Positions 26,339 through 35,424 of a stretch of DNA of 64,000 nucleotides are shown piece by piece (the stretch's first letter is position 1; every line of letters starts with the position of its first letter). The stretch lies in contig SUZD01000002.1 of assembly GCA_015060105.1 (NCBI GenBank), forward strand, positions 62,001 to 126,000. Direction: 5' to 3'. A program made the position numbers and the translations under genes. Below the pieces are notes generated by a model. The model had not been told where the DNA came from and ran no database searches. It saw only the letters and a program-made list of their open reading frames with translations. The stretch comes from Rikenellaceae bacterium. GTDB taxonomy: Bacteria; Bacteroidota; Bacteroidia; Bacteroidales; Rikenellaceae.

Positions 26339-26346
26339 TACCTTTG
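26339..26346 (+). promoter_or_regulatory. -7 promoter box four bases before the addA-like start
   Basis: TACCTTTG fits TAnnTTTG and ends four bases before ATG 26351. Transcription normally starts several bases beyond this box, so the mRNA would be leaderless or nearly so. No TTTG -33 element is obvious. Confidence 0.55.
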
Positions 26347-26350
26347 AGGT

Positions 26351-29300
26351 ATGGGACAAATCAAAATATTCAGCGCTTCGGCAGGCTCCGGTAAGACTTA
26401 TCGCCTTGCCTATCGCTACGTATCAACCACTATCCAAAATCCCGAAGATTATCGTCACATATTGGCTGTAACCTTTACCAACAAGGCTACCGACGAGATG
26501 AAACGACGTATTCTCAAAGAGATAGACAAGTTGGCGCGTGGCGTCAAAAGCGATTTTTACAACGATTTAGTCCAGGAACTACCCGATTTAGCCGACAAGA
26601 TTCAGCAACGTGCGTTAATTGTTCGCAGTTCGATATTGCACGATTACAGCAACTTTGCGGTAATGACTATCGACCGTTTTTTCCAACGTGTAGTGCGCTC
26701 CTTTATGCGCGAATTGGGTGTCGAATTGAACTATACACTCGAACTTAAAACCGACGATTTGCTATCAACCGCTACCGACAACCTTATCGAGGGCATTGCC
26801 GACCATTCTCGTTTGGAGCACACCGTTGACGAGTTTGTTGAGGGACGTATTGAGGATAGTCGTAGTTGGGATTTGCGCGGAGATATTGCACGATTGGGTA
26901 AACAGTTATTCAACGACGCCTACTATGAGGCGGAGGTATTTACCGACACCGAAATGCTCTCCGAACTTGGCAACAAACTTCGCAAACGCAGCAAAGAGGT
27001 GCGTTCTGCAATCACCGAGGCTGCCTCCTCTGCCCTAAATATCATCGCCAACGCAGGCCTTACTACCGAAGATTTCGCCGGTCGCTCACGTAGTTTTGTG
27101 GCTCACTTATCCAAATGGGCCTCGTGCACAGGTGCTCTTCCGGCTATGACCAAAACCGTACTGTCGGCTATTGACAATCCCGAGAGTTGGCCAAACAAAA
27201 CTTCGCAACGACGTAATGATGTCGTCGCCCTATACTCCGAGGTCAATCCCAGGCTACAAGCTATAAAAGAGGGATTGCGCATCTCTACGACTTTGAGTAT
27301 TATTCTCAAACGATTCGATGAGTTCATTCTGCTGGCAGATTTACGCAATAGTTTGGACGATTTATGCCGAGAAAAAAACATACTGCCCATCTCCAAAACA
27401 TCGCGATTGATTGCTGACCTTACACGCGACTCCGACGCTCCGTTCATCTACGAGAAGGTAGGTTGTTGGTTCAACCACTATATGATTGACGAGTTTCAGG
27501 ACACCTCACACTCGCAGTGGAACAATTTTAAGCCTTTGATTGCCGAATCTATCTCCTCGCAAGAGGGCGAGCCCGTTATGTTGGTAGGTGACGTTAAACA
27601 GTCTATATATCGTTGGCGAGGTGGCGATTGGCGCATATTAGCAAACGAGGTAAAAGATTATTTTTCGAAGATTTCGCCCAACAGCGTCAAGACAGAGCCC
27701 TTGAAGCGCAACTACCGCAGTTGCCGAAATATTATCGAGTTCAATAACGCACTCATCAAGAGTGTGGTGGACAATATGCAGGCACACATCAACGCTACCA
27801 TCACGAAAGCGGCCGAGGCCGGAAATATTTCCGCCGAACAACGAGCCGAGCTATGCACTATGATTGGAGATGCTTATATAGACTACCGCCAAACGCCTAA
27901 CAAGGAGGAGTATTGTGGTTATGCTACGCTCCGTTCTTTCAACAACAACGAGGGCGAGGAGCCACCAATTATTGATACTATCAAAGAGCTACAACTGCGA
28001 GGTTTTCGCCCAGAGGAGATAGCCATATTGGTACGTTCCAATAACGATGGATACAAGGTTGCCAATATGCTACTCGAATACAAGCGCCAAAATGACGACC
28101 CTCGATTCTGTTTCGACATCGTAACGGGTGAGGCATTGCGTTTGGACTCCTCTTCGACCGTACAATTCATAATTGCTTGTTTGAAACTATCGCAAGCTAC
28201 AGATGACACAATATCCGCTGCGTTATTCAACAACTATCTCGGTCGCAAATATAATCAGACGCTCGACGTTACAGACATCGAGTTTCTGCAATCGCTGGCT
28301 GCAAAGTCACCAGAACAAGCTTTCGAGAGTATTATTATGCGTTTTAAGTTGGAAGAACACACCGATGCTTTGGCTTACACGCAGGCTCTACACCAACAAA
28401 TATTATCGTTTGCAGGCAACACAATCGCCGACATTCCTCTCTTCCTGCGACATTGGGAGGAGACTGGTTGTGCCGAGTCGCTCGTTATGCCTGGCGGTAC
28501 TTCGGCCATTACAATCATTACGATTCACAAATCGAAAGGACTCGAATATAAGGCGGTAATTATACCTTATACCGATTGGAAATATAGCGAGGCCGGCGAC
28601 ACCATGTGGTTGCAAAGCGAGGTTGTCGGAGATGGTTGCGCCTTTCCCGTATCTCTTTCGCAGTCCTCTGCCGATACGGAGTTTGCATACAACTACTACA
28701 ACGAAGTTGTACTGCAAGCCATTGATGCGCTCAATATATTCTATGTTGCGGTAACTCGTGCCGAGAGTGAATTACACATTATGGTACCCGCAAAACCACG
28801 AGGCATTGGTAAGATTGTCACCGAAGCCGTTATTGGTTTAAGCGAGGAGCTGGTTCAAAAACAGGAGGTCGTTTACAATTGCACCGAGAACCCGCTATTG
28901 GTTAGTTATGGAGAGGTAAGCGAGGCTGTACACAAAGACGATGAACGTCAAGCAACCATTGACTTTACATTCTACCCCACTTCACCTATCGCTTCCAAAA
29001 TGCGATTACGCACCCCGTCCGAGCGCTATACCGAGGACAACGACATCACGCTTTCGCCACGCGATATGGGTATAATGATGCACCGAGCATTCCAAACGGC
29101 TCATACCAAACAGGATATAACAACGGCGATTAAGCAACTTTCCGCACAATCAATTATTTCAGATACCGAGTCTGGACAACTCACAGAGGCTATCGAAAAA
29201 GCCTTTGAAAATGCTACGATTGCCGAATGGTTCTCCGACAAATGGGAGCAGATATATACCGAGAATGACATTATTCTTCCTATCAGCGAAATTGAGAAGA

Positions 29301-29518
29301 CGGATAACGAAGAGGACAAGCTCACTCGTCGCCCTGATAGGGTTATGATAAGCGGTAGTCGTGCCGTTGTGGTTGATTACAAGTTCGGTCGCAAGCAAAC
29401 CGGCAGCCATCGCAATCAGATTATCCGCTACGCAGAGTTACTCCAAAGAATGGGCTATACCGAGATAGAGGGTTATCTTTGGTATGTCAATATGGGAGTA
29501 TGTTCCAAAGTGGTTTAA
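26351..29518 (+). CDS. AddA-like UvrD-family helicase-nuclease
   Basis: This 1055-residue protein is a superfamily 1A helicase with Walker A SASAGSGKTYRL (residues 8-19), motif Ia AVTFTNKATDEMKRR near 40, Walker B DEFQDTSHSQW near 380, motif IV/V regions and ITIHKSKGLEYKAV near 724, and a C-terminal PD-(D/E)XK nuclease site VVDYKFGRKQ near 1008. That order is the AddA/RecB plan. With the divergent AddB-like protein it should process double-strand ends and load RecA. It is slightly shorter than Bacillus AddA. No RecC or RecD homologue is present in the window. Confidence 0.9.
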   Translation: MGQIKIFSASAGSGKTYRLAYRYVSTTIQNPEDYRHILAVTFTNKATDEMKRRILKEIDKLARGVKSDFYNDLVQELPDLADKIQQRALIVRSSILHDYSNFAVMTIDRFFQRVVRSFMRELGVELNYTLELKTDDLLSTATDNLIEGIADHSRLEHTVDEFVEGRIEDSRSWDLRGDIARLGKQLFNDAYYEAEVFTDTEMLSELGNKLRKRSKEVRSAITEAASSALNIIANAGLTTEDFAGRSRSFVAHLSKWASCTGALPAMTKTVLSAIDNPESWPNKTSQRRNDVVALYSEVNPRLQAIKEGLRISTTLSIILKRFDEFILLADLRNSLDDLCREKNILPISKTSRLIADLTRDSDAPFIYEKVGCWFNHYMIDEFQDTSHSQWNNFKPLIAESISSQEGEPVMLVGDVKQSIYRWRGGDWRILANEVKDYFSKISPNSVKTEPLKRNYRSCRNIIEFNNALIKSVVDNMQAHINATITKAAEAGNISAEQRAELCTMIGDAYIDYRQTPNKEEYCGYATLRSFNNNEGEEPPIIDTIKELQLRGFRPEEIAILVRSNNDGYKVANMLLEYKRQNDDPRFCFDIVTGEALRLDSSSTVQFIIACLKLSQATDDTISAALFNNYLGRKYNQTLDVTDIEFLQSLAAKSPEQAFESIIMRFKLEEHTDALAYTQALHQQILSFAGNTIADIPLFLRHWEETGCAESLVMPGGTSAITIITIHKSKGLEYKAVIIPYTDWKYSEAGDTMWLQSEVVGDGCAFPVSLSQSSADTEFAYNYYNEVVLQAIDALNIFYVAVTRAESELHIMVPAKPRGIGKIVTEAVIGLSEELVQKQEVVYNCTENPLLVSYGEVSEAVHKDDERQATIDFTFYPTSPIASKMRLRTPSERYTEDNDITLSPRDMGIMMHRAFQTAHTKQDITTAIKQLSAQSIISDTESGQLTEAIEKAFENATIAEWFSDKWEQIYTENDIILPISEIEKTDNEEDKLTRRPDRVMISGSRAVVVDYKFGRKQTGSHRNQIIRYAELLQRMGYTEIEGYLWYVNMGVCSKVV

Positions 29519-29522
29519 CAAA

Positions 29523-29550
29523 AAAGGGCTGTACTTTTGTACAGCCCTTT
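29523..29550. terminator. Bidirectional terminator after the addA-like gene
   Basis: AAAGGGCTGTAC pairs perfectly with GTACAGCCCTTT around TTTT, then TCATTTT. It separates the convergent addA-like and GH2 genes. Confidence 0.9.
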
Positions 29551-29569
29551 TCATTTTGAGGGATTGTGT

Positions 29570-31387
29570 CTATTTACCCTCTTTCTCCCAAGTGCAAGGC
29601 ATCTCGAAAATCTCTTTGATAATCTTCATGTCGAATTTCAAAGAACGGTCATAGAAATAGATACCGTTTTGTTCTTGTTCGACATCGGTAAGCTGAGTAT
29701 AGCAGAAACCACAGATATTGGGATTCGATACAATAGCCTCGACTTGTCCACGAAGACGTGCATAGAACTCCTCCAACGATGTAGGAGGTGCACCATAGCC
29801 CCACGACTCGGTATCAACATTATCCTTTTGTTGCGAGGGGTTCCATTTGATACCACCGAATTCATCTACGAAATAAGGCTGGCCACTATATTTAACCTCC
29901 TTATATGCCGCTTGGCCGAGGTATTTGGGATAGCCATTCTCAAACTCCAACTGTTTTTTCAAACGAGCCGGGTCTTGAACATAGGTGTGTACGGTCCAGA
30001 TGTCTGCGCTGTGGATTGAACCACCACTGATAGTGCTACAAGGACGGGTTGGGTCAATCGCATTAACCATAGCTGTAACCTCGTCATTGAAGCGCCAGAA
30101 AGCCTCTTTGGGATTAAGACCCCAAGCCTCATTCATAGGAGTCCAACCGATAATCGACGGGTGATTATAGTCACGATTGATATTGTCGGCCATCTCTTTC
30201 ATCAAGATTCGTTGAGCCACCGGATCAATACGGTTGCTTCCCCAGTCACTGGCCTCACCAAAAGTGATATAGCCCAGAACGTCAGCCCAATAGTGGAAAC
30301 GCTCCTCGAATACCTTTTGGTGCAGACGTGCACCATTAAAGCCACACGCTTTACTCAACTCGATATCCGCTTTCAAAGCCGCATCTGTGGGTGCTGTCCA
30401 AACGCCATCGGGATAGAAACCTTGGTCGAGAACGGTACGCATAAAGAAAGGCTCATTATTGAGGAAAAGTTTACTACCCTCCCAGTGAATCTTACGCATA
30501 CCTGCATAAGAATTGACCTTGTCGATTACATTTCCCTCGGCATCAACCGTAGTAAATACGACATCATAGAGGAAGGGAGATTCGGGGCTCCACAATTTTG
30601 CTTTCTTGATGGGGAAAACTGCTACCGATGAAGCCGCAGCCGCAATATTCTTTGTTGCAACCTTTTTCTTGCCGGCATACACCTCGACAATAAAGCGTTG
30701 GCCACTCTCCAATCCATAATACTCGGGCTCTACAACAAATTGCGAGTTATCAACATCAGGGGTTATTTTAACACGACGAAGACCATTTTTTGCCACTGCC
30801 TCCATCCACACTGTTTGCCAGATACCTGTTGTACGAGTGTAGAAACAGCCATAAGAGGCACGAGAACACTGTTTACCCGAAGGTTGTTTGCTCCAATTCG
30901 AAAGTTTATCTTCGGCATAAACCGTAATTTGCGCGGTTTTACCTGCCTCAACAAACGGAGTTACATCAATCGAGAACGACGATGTACCGCCCTCATGCGA
31001 ACCTGCATAAACGCCATCAATCCACACCTCACAAAGGAAATCAACGGCACCAAAGTTAAGCATTACCTTTTTGCCTTTCCAACTTGCGGGTACATCAACA
31101 CTGCGTTTATACCAAACAGCGTCCATATGGTCTGTGTTGCCCACACCCGAAAGTTTGCTTTCGGGTGCGAACGGCACAATAATTTTGTCGCTTAAACTAG
31201 CCTCTGTATCATATAATTTATTCTCCTTGCCTACAAATTTCGAGTCTATTTGGAATTGCCACTCTCCATTGAGGTTAATCCATTCGGCACGCTCAAATTG
31301 AGGACGAGGATACTCGGCTCTGGGCACCGATGCCCAAACCGATACGCCACTCAATAGAACGACAAGTGATAACAAAAGCTTTTTCAT
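29570..31387 (-). CDS. Secreted glycoside hydrolase family 2 enzyme
   Basis: The 605-residue product begins with a signal peptide (MKKLLLSLVVLLSGVSVWAS); I chose ATG 31385-31387 because it starts that peptide. Next come a jelly-roll sugar-binding domain (NLNGEWQFQID), an immunoglobulin-like domain and a TIM barrel. The acid/base glutamate is in GWTPMNEAWG (near residue 420) and the nucleophile in YFVDEFGG (near 510). Family members are beta-galactosidases, glucuronidases, mannosidases or others; the substrate is not visible here. It is ten bases downstream of the GH97 gene. No SusC/SusD pair is nearby, so it is not in a classical polysaccharide utilisation locus within the window. Confidence 0.88.
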   Translation of the reverse strand: MKKLLLSLVVLLSGVSVWASVPRAEYPRPQFERAEWINLNGEWQFQIDSKFVGKENKLYDTEASLSDKIIVPFAPESKLSGVGNTDHMDAVWYKRSVDVPASWKGKKVMLNFGAVDFLCEVWIDGVYAGSHEGGTSSFSIDVTPFVEAGKTAQITVYAEDKLSNWSKQPSGKQCSRASYGCFYTRTTGIWQTVWMEAVAKNGLRRVKITPDVDNSQFVVEPEYYGLESGQRFIVEVYAGKKKVATKNIAAAASSVAVFPIKKAKLWSPESPFLYDVVFTTVDAEGNVIDKVNSYAGMRKIHWEGSKLFLNNEPFFMRTVLDQGFYPDGVWTAPTDAALKADIELSKACGFNGARLHQKVFEERFHYWADVLGYITFGEASDWGSNRIDPVAQRILMKEMADNINRDYNHPSIIGWTPMNEAWGLNPKEAFWRFNDEVTAMVNAIDPTRPCSTISGGSIHSADIWTVHTYVQDPARLKKQLEFENGYPKYLGQAAYKEVKYSGQPYFVDEFGGIKWNPSQQKDNVDTESWGYGAPPTSLEEFYARLRGQVEAIVSNPNICGFCYTQLTDVEQEQNGIYFYDRSLKFDMKIIKEIFEMPCTWEKEGK

Positions 31388-31397
31388 AGAAGAACGA

Positions 31398-33380
31398 TTA
31401 CTTTGTGATAACCATAGCAAAGCCACCACCACGAGCCATATAAACCTCGATAGTGTCTTTTGCGGTTACTTGTTTCTTAACAATCTTATAGTCCTCACCT
31501 ACACGGTTTGCGTTAGGACCGTCAATCATCATCTCAACATTGTAAGTACCCTCACCGAGGAACGACATATCCACTTTAACGGTGCGAGCTGTCCACGAAG
31601 TGATACCACCAACAGTCCAAGTCTCACCCTCGCGGCGTGCAGTTACAATATACTCACCTACTTTACCGTCCAAAACTTTGGTCTCGTCGGGATTGGTAGT
31701 CATCTTTGCAATGAACTCGGTGCAACCTGGCTCCAACTCATAGTGGCTGGGGGTGTCGCACAACATTACAAACGGGCTGTCGAATACAACGTAAGTACCA
31801 ACTTGGTGCGAACGAGTACCTTGGCTCATAGGAGCGCTATAAATCTCGCGGAATACACCGTGAGCACAGTTACGCATAGCACCTTGTGTGTAATCTACGG
31901 GACCCGGTACCATACGGATAAACGGCATAGTTACATCGTACAAAGGCATATTGGGGTTCGACCATTTGAGTTGCTCCAAACCAAATACACCCTCGTAGTT
32001 GATAACGTTAGGATAAGTACGGCTCAAACCTGTGGGCTGATAGATACCGTGGAAATCAACAACGAGTTTATATTTTGCAGTAGCCTCGGCAATACGATAA
32101 ATCATTTGAACAGCCTCTTGGTCGTTACGGTCGATAAAGTCAACTTTGTAACCAGCTACGCCCATCTCCGAGTGGAGTTTGCAAGCCTCTTCGAGTTGAT
32201 TGTCAATAACTTTACCTACAACCCAGATAATAACGCCTACGCCTTTCTCTTTACCATAGTTTACGATAGCAGGGAGGTCGATTTCGGGACGCGAAACAAG
32301 AATATTACCATTCTCCGAAGGAGTCCATCCCTCATCGAGAATAATGTACTCCAAACCATATTTAGCTGCGAAGTCGATGTAGTATTTGTAAGTCTCGGTA
32401 TTGATACCTGCTTTGAAATCTACACCCGAGATTTTCCAGTTATTCCACCAATCCCAAGCCGATTTACCATATTTAATCCACGAAGTATCACCGATACGGT
32501 TGGGCGATGCAAGCATATAAACCAAGTTGTTCATAGGCAGTTCGCGATCCTCATTAGCGATACCCATCACACGCCAGGGGAATGTACGTGCACCCGATAC
32601 TTTGGCTGCGTAGGTCTCTGTCTCGTTTACATATTGTTTGCAACGAACACCACATTTGGTGAAAGTTTTGGGATAACGAGCAAGTTTACCGGTAAGGCCT
32701 TTTTTCGCAGCATCGTACACGAGTTGCATATTTGCATAGTTCTCAACGTCCGACTGCATAAGAATCATTTTACCTTTGCTACCGAGATCAACCAAAGTAG
32801 GCATGATTGCCATCTTCTTGGGGTTGAAGTCGCTCAACTTATCAACAACGGTATATTGAGGCTCGCACGAAGTATCGAAAGGTTTACCCTCGCTTACCGA
32901 ATAAGGCAAGAATGCTTTGGGGTCGCCCTCGAAGTTGAACTCTGCAACCTCATCAACAACGATACCGTTCATCTTCTTGTCATTGGTGTAGAAACGATAA
33001 GCAACACCATTGTCGAATACGCGGAACATTACACCATATTTCGAGCCAGCCAACTCCAACTCATTATAATTGAGTTGCAACTCTTTGGCACGAGCCGAAG
33101 TAGGAGCTGCGATGTTTTGTTTGCAGCTTTTAATGGCTTTGGCTTTCAATTTGGGAGCGTTACCCCATACGGTACCGTCCTCGAAATTCATCGAGATTGC
33201 CGAAGGAGCCAACATAACTTCGCCCTTGTTCGATACGGTATAGGTGATGTTCTCTCCTACCGAAACGGCAACTTCAATCTTGCCATCAGGCGATGTTACT
33301 TTGTAAGTCTTGGTTTTGGGTGCTGCCGAAAGCGAGAATGCACTCACCATAGCGGCAACAAACAGAATCAATTTTTTCAT
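31398..33380 (-). CDS. Secreted glycoside hydrolase family 97 enzyme
   Basis: The product is 660 residues with a signal peptide (MKKLILFVAAMVSAFSLSAA); ATG 33378-33380 starts it. An N-terminal beta-sandwich carries the TVWGNAPKLKA and YRFYTN regions, a (beta/alpha)8 barrel follows with SAWDWWNNWKISGVDF and YIILDEGW, and the C-terminal beta domain closes it. GH97 contains inverting alpha-glucosidases (SusB) and retaining alpha-galactosidases; the aspartate in GYKVDFIDRNDQ near residue 410 fits the nucleophile of the retaining group, but this is inference. It is followed ten bases later by GH2 and preceded by a hairpin after the NagB-like gene. Expected in the periplasm. Confidence 0.92.
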   Translation of the reverse strand: MKKLILFVAAMVSAFSLSAAPKTKTYKVTSPDGKIEVAVSVGENITYTVSNKGEVMLAPSAISMNFEDGTVWGNAPKLKAKAIKSCKQNIAAPTSARAKELQLNYNELELAGSKYGVMFRVFDNGVAYRFYTNDKKMNGIVVDEVAEFNFEGDPKAFLPYSVSEGKPFDTSCEPQYTVVDKLSDFNPKKMAIMPTLVDLGSKGKMILMQSDVENYANMQLVYDAAKKGLTGKLARYPKTFTKCGVRCKQYVNETETYAAKVSGARTFPWRVMGIANEDRELPMNNLVYMLASPNRIGDTSWIKYGKSAWDWWNNWKISGVDFKAGINTETYKYYIDFAAKYGLEYIILDEGWTPSENGNILVSRPEIDLPAIVNYGKEKGVGVIIWVVGKVIDNQLEEACKLHSEMGVAGYKVDFIDRNDQEAVQMIYRIAEATAKYKLVVDFHGIYQPTGLSRTYPNVINYEGVFGLEQLKWSNPNMPLYDVTMPFIRMVPGPVDYTQGAMRNCAHGVFREIYSAPMSQGTRSHQVGTYVVFDSPFVMLCDTPSHYELEPGCTEFIAKMTTNPDETKVLDGKVGEYIVTARREGETWTVGGITSWTARTVKVDMSFLGEGTYNVEMMIDGPNANRVGEDYKIVKKQVTAKDTIEVYMARGGGFAMVITK

Positions 33381-33433
33381 AAATGTTTTAGTTTTTATTA
33401 GTGAAGAAATTAGTTTAGCAATACAAACAGTAC

Positions 33434-33459
33434 GGCACAACGACATAAGTCGTTGTGCC
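33434..33459 (-). terminator. Perfect hairpin between the NagB-like and GH97 genes
   Basis: GGCACAACGAC pairs with GTCGTTGTGCC around ATAA, just past the NagB-like stop. No strong T run follows, so it may be an attenuator or mRNA-stabilising stem rather than a full terminator. Confidence 0.55.
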
Positions 33460-33474
33460 ATACCTATAATAATA

Positions 33475-35403
33475 TTATTTGAACAAGTTCAGTTTTACGA
33501 ACACCTCGATAGCCTGATATTCGGCCATACCGAGAAGGTCATACATGCGAGCAGTGTTTTGGTTACGCTCCTCGGCACGTTGCCAGAACTCACGAGCATC
33601 TTCGCCGGGGAAAGGAACGATATCCTTTTGCGAAAGGTGTTTATAGATAGCGTGGCGTTTTTTGATAACCTCGTCGGGACTCAGGGGCACTGCCATATCT
33701 ACCATATCGAGCTCCCACTCTTGCCAAGCACCACGATACAACCACAAGTTGCAGTCTTTAACCCACTCCTCGTCTTTGAGTTGCTCCATAGCACCGAGAA
33801 CAGCCTCGATACATACGCGGTGAGTTCCGTGCGGGTCGGCCAAGTCACCTGCTGCATAGATTTGGTGAGGTTTAATCTCTTGCAACAACGCAACGATAAT
33901 ATCAATATCGGCTTGGCTCAACTCGCCCTTCTTCAAACCACCTGTCTCGTAGAAAGGCAAGTTCAAGAAGTGAGCATTGCTCATAGGTACGCCGAAGTGA
34001 CCAACTGCTGCTTTTGCCTCACCACGACGGATAGCGCCTTTGAGCGACAACAAAGCTTTGGGATCGGGCTCACCAGCCTTTTTATTTTTGATAATCTCTT
34101 TAACCTCGTCGTATTTATTCTCCAAGCCACACTCACGAGCGGTATCCAAAATTTGCATTACCACGTCATCGTGTACTGCGAAGTTACCCGAAGTCTCATA
34201 AGCGATGTGCACATCGTGACCTTGCTCTGCCAAACGGCACAAAGTACCACCCATCGAGATTACATCATCGTCGGGGTGAGGCGAGAATACTACAACTCGT
34301 TTGGGGAAAGGCAATGCTCTCTCGGGACGAGTCGAATCGTCGGCATTGGGCTTACCACCGGGCCAGCCTGTAATGGTATGTTGAAGGTCGTTGAACACTT
34401 TGATATTGATAGAATCATAGGCTCCGGCAGCCTCCAACAACTGACCGAGCGAGTTGTCGATATAATCCTTATAAGTAAGTTTCAAGATAGGTTTATTAAC
34501 CTTACCGCACAACCAAACAACGGCTTTGCGGATAAATTTGGGTTGCCAATCGCAAGTACCAACCAACCAAGGAGTCTTAACACGAGTAAGTTCTTGTGCA
34601 GCGGTGTCATCAACAACAACCTCGATATTATCGTGCTCTTGGAGGAAAGTCACAGGGCTCTCAACGGTAACATCGCCCTCAACCAAGCTGCTTACAACAG
34701 CCGATTTCTCCTCGCCCCAAGCGGTAAGGATAATCTGTTTCGAATCCATAATGGTACTGATACCCATTGTGATTGCTTTCGAAGGAACAGCCTCATCGCT
34801 ACGGAAACCGTCCGAAATCACAGCCAACGAGCTATTATTCAGAACTACCATACGAGTTTTGGTATTGCTAAACGAGCCCACTTGGTTAAAACCGATTTGT
34901 CCTTGGGGACCTGTGCCGAGAAGCATCAGATCGATACCTCCACACGCTTTGATTTTAGCCTCATAAGCTGCGCACTCCTTTTGAACATCGCCAATAGCAG
35001 CATTGCCATTAGGAACATAAATATTCTCGGGGGCGATATCTACCTTATCGAGCAACTCCTCGCGCAGAATATACGCTCGGCTTTGAGGGTGCGATGCTGC
35101 GATAGGATACAACTCATCAAGAGCAAACACTTTTACATTCTTAAAGCTAACCTTACCAGCGTTGTATTTAGCAACGAGGTGGCGATAAATGCCGAGAGGC
35201 GATTTGCCGGTAGTAAGACCAAGTACAAATGTACCCTCTTTTGCATTTATTGCTTCGATAATTTTATCCGAAACATAATCTGCGGCATCCGACTCTGTCG
35301 CCAAAGCCGTAGTATTAACCTTTTCGTAACGACATACAATGTCACGAGGCTCGGCACCTTGTATCAGGCCGCCTTCTTTGGGGAGTTTGTAATTGCTTTT
35401 CAT
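33475..35403 (-). CDS. NagB-like/PIG-L fusion protein with altered NagB active site
   Basis: This 642-residue protein has an N-terminal glucosamine-6-phosphate deaminase-like domain (residues about 20-290; LGLTTGKSPLGIYRHL phosphate loop, LDELYP near 98) fused to a PIG-L/LmbE-type deacetylase domain (about 365-600) with zinc motifs SPHPDDDV near 374 and DPHGTHRV near 526. Long NagB-PIG-L proteins are common in Bacteroidetes. In canonical NagB the catalytic stretch is DGHIAFNEP; here it reads QGQIGFNQV near residue 166, so the Asp, His and Glu of the ring-opening machinery are all Gln. The deaminase half may therefore be inactive or changed, while the deacetylase half looks intact. It follows the PurF-like gene by 21 bases. 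Confidence 0.82.
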   Translation of the reverse strand: MKSNYKLPKEGGLIQGAEPRDIVCRYEKVNTTALATESDAADYVSDKIIEAINAKEGTFVLGLTTGKSPLGIYRHLVAKYNAGKVSFKNVKVFALDELYPIAASHPQSRAYILREELLDKVDIAPENIYVPNGNAAIGDVQKECAAYEAKIKACGGIDLMLLGTGPQGQIGFNQVGSFSNTKTRMVVLNNSSLAVISDGFRSDEAVPSKAITMGISTIMDSKQIILTAWGEEKSAVVSSLVEGDVTVESPVTFLQEHDNIEVVVDDTAAQELTRVKTPWLVGTCDWQPKFIRKAVVWLCGKVNKPILKLTYKDYIDNSLGQLLEAAGAYDSINIKVFNDLQHTITGWPGGKPNADDSTRPERALPFPKRVVVFSPHPDDDVISMGGTLCRLAEQGHDVHIAYETSGNFAVHDDVVMQILDTARECGLENKYDEVKEIIKNKKAGEPDPKALLSLKGAIRRGEAKAAVGHFGVPMSNAHFLNLPFYETGGLKKGELSQADIDIIVALLQEIKPHQIYAAGDLADPHGTHRVCIEAVLGAMEQLKDEEWVKDCNLWLYRGAWQEWELDMVDMAVPLSPDEVIKKRHAIYKHLSQKDIVPFPGEDAREFWQRAEERNQNTARMYDLLGMAEYQAIEVFVKLNLFK

Positions 35404-35424
35404 ACACAGAATATATTTAGTTAT

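Noticed and set aside
31470-33401. 643-codon open frame opposite the GH97 gene
   Set aside because: Antisense shadow of an intact GH97 gene; no signal or domain.
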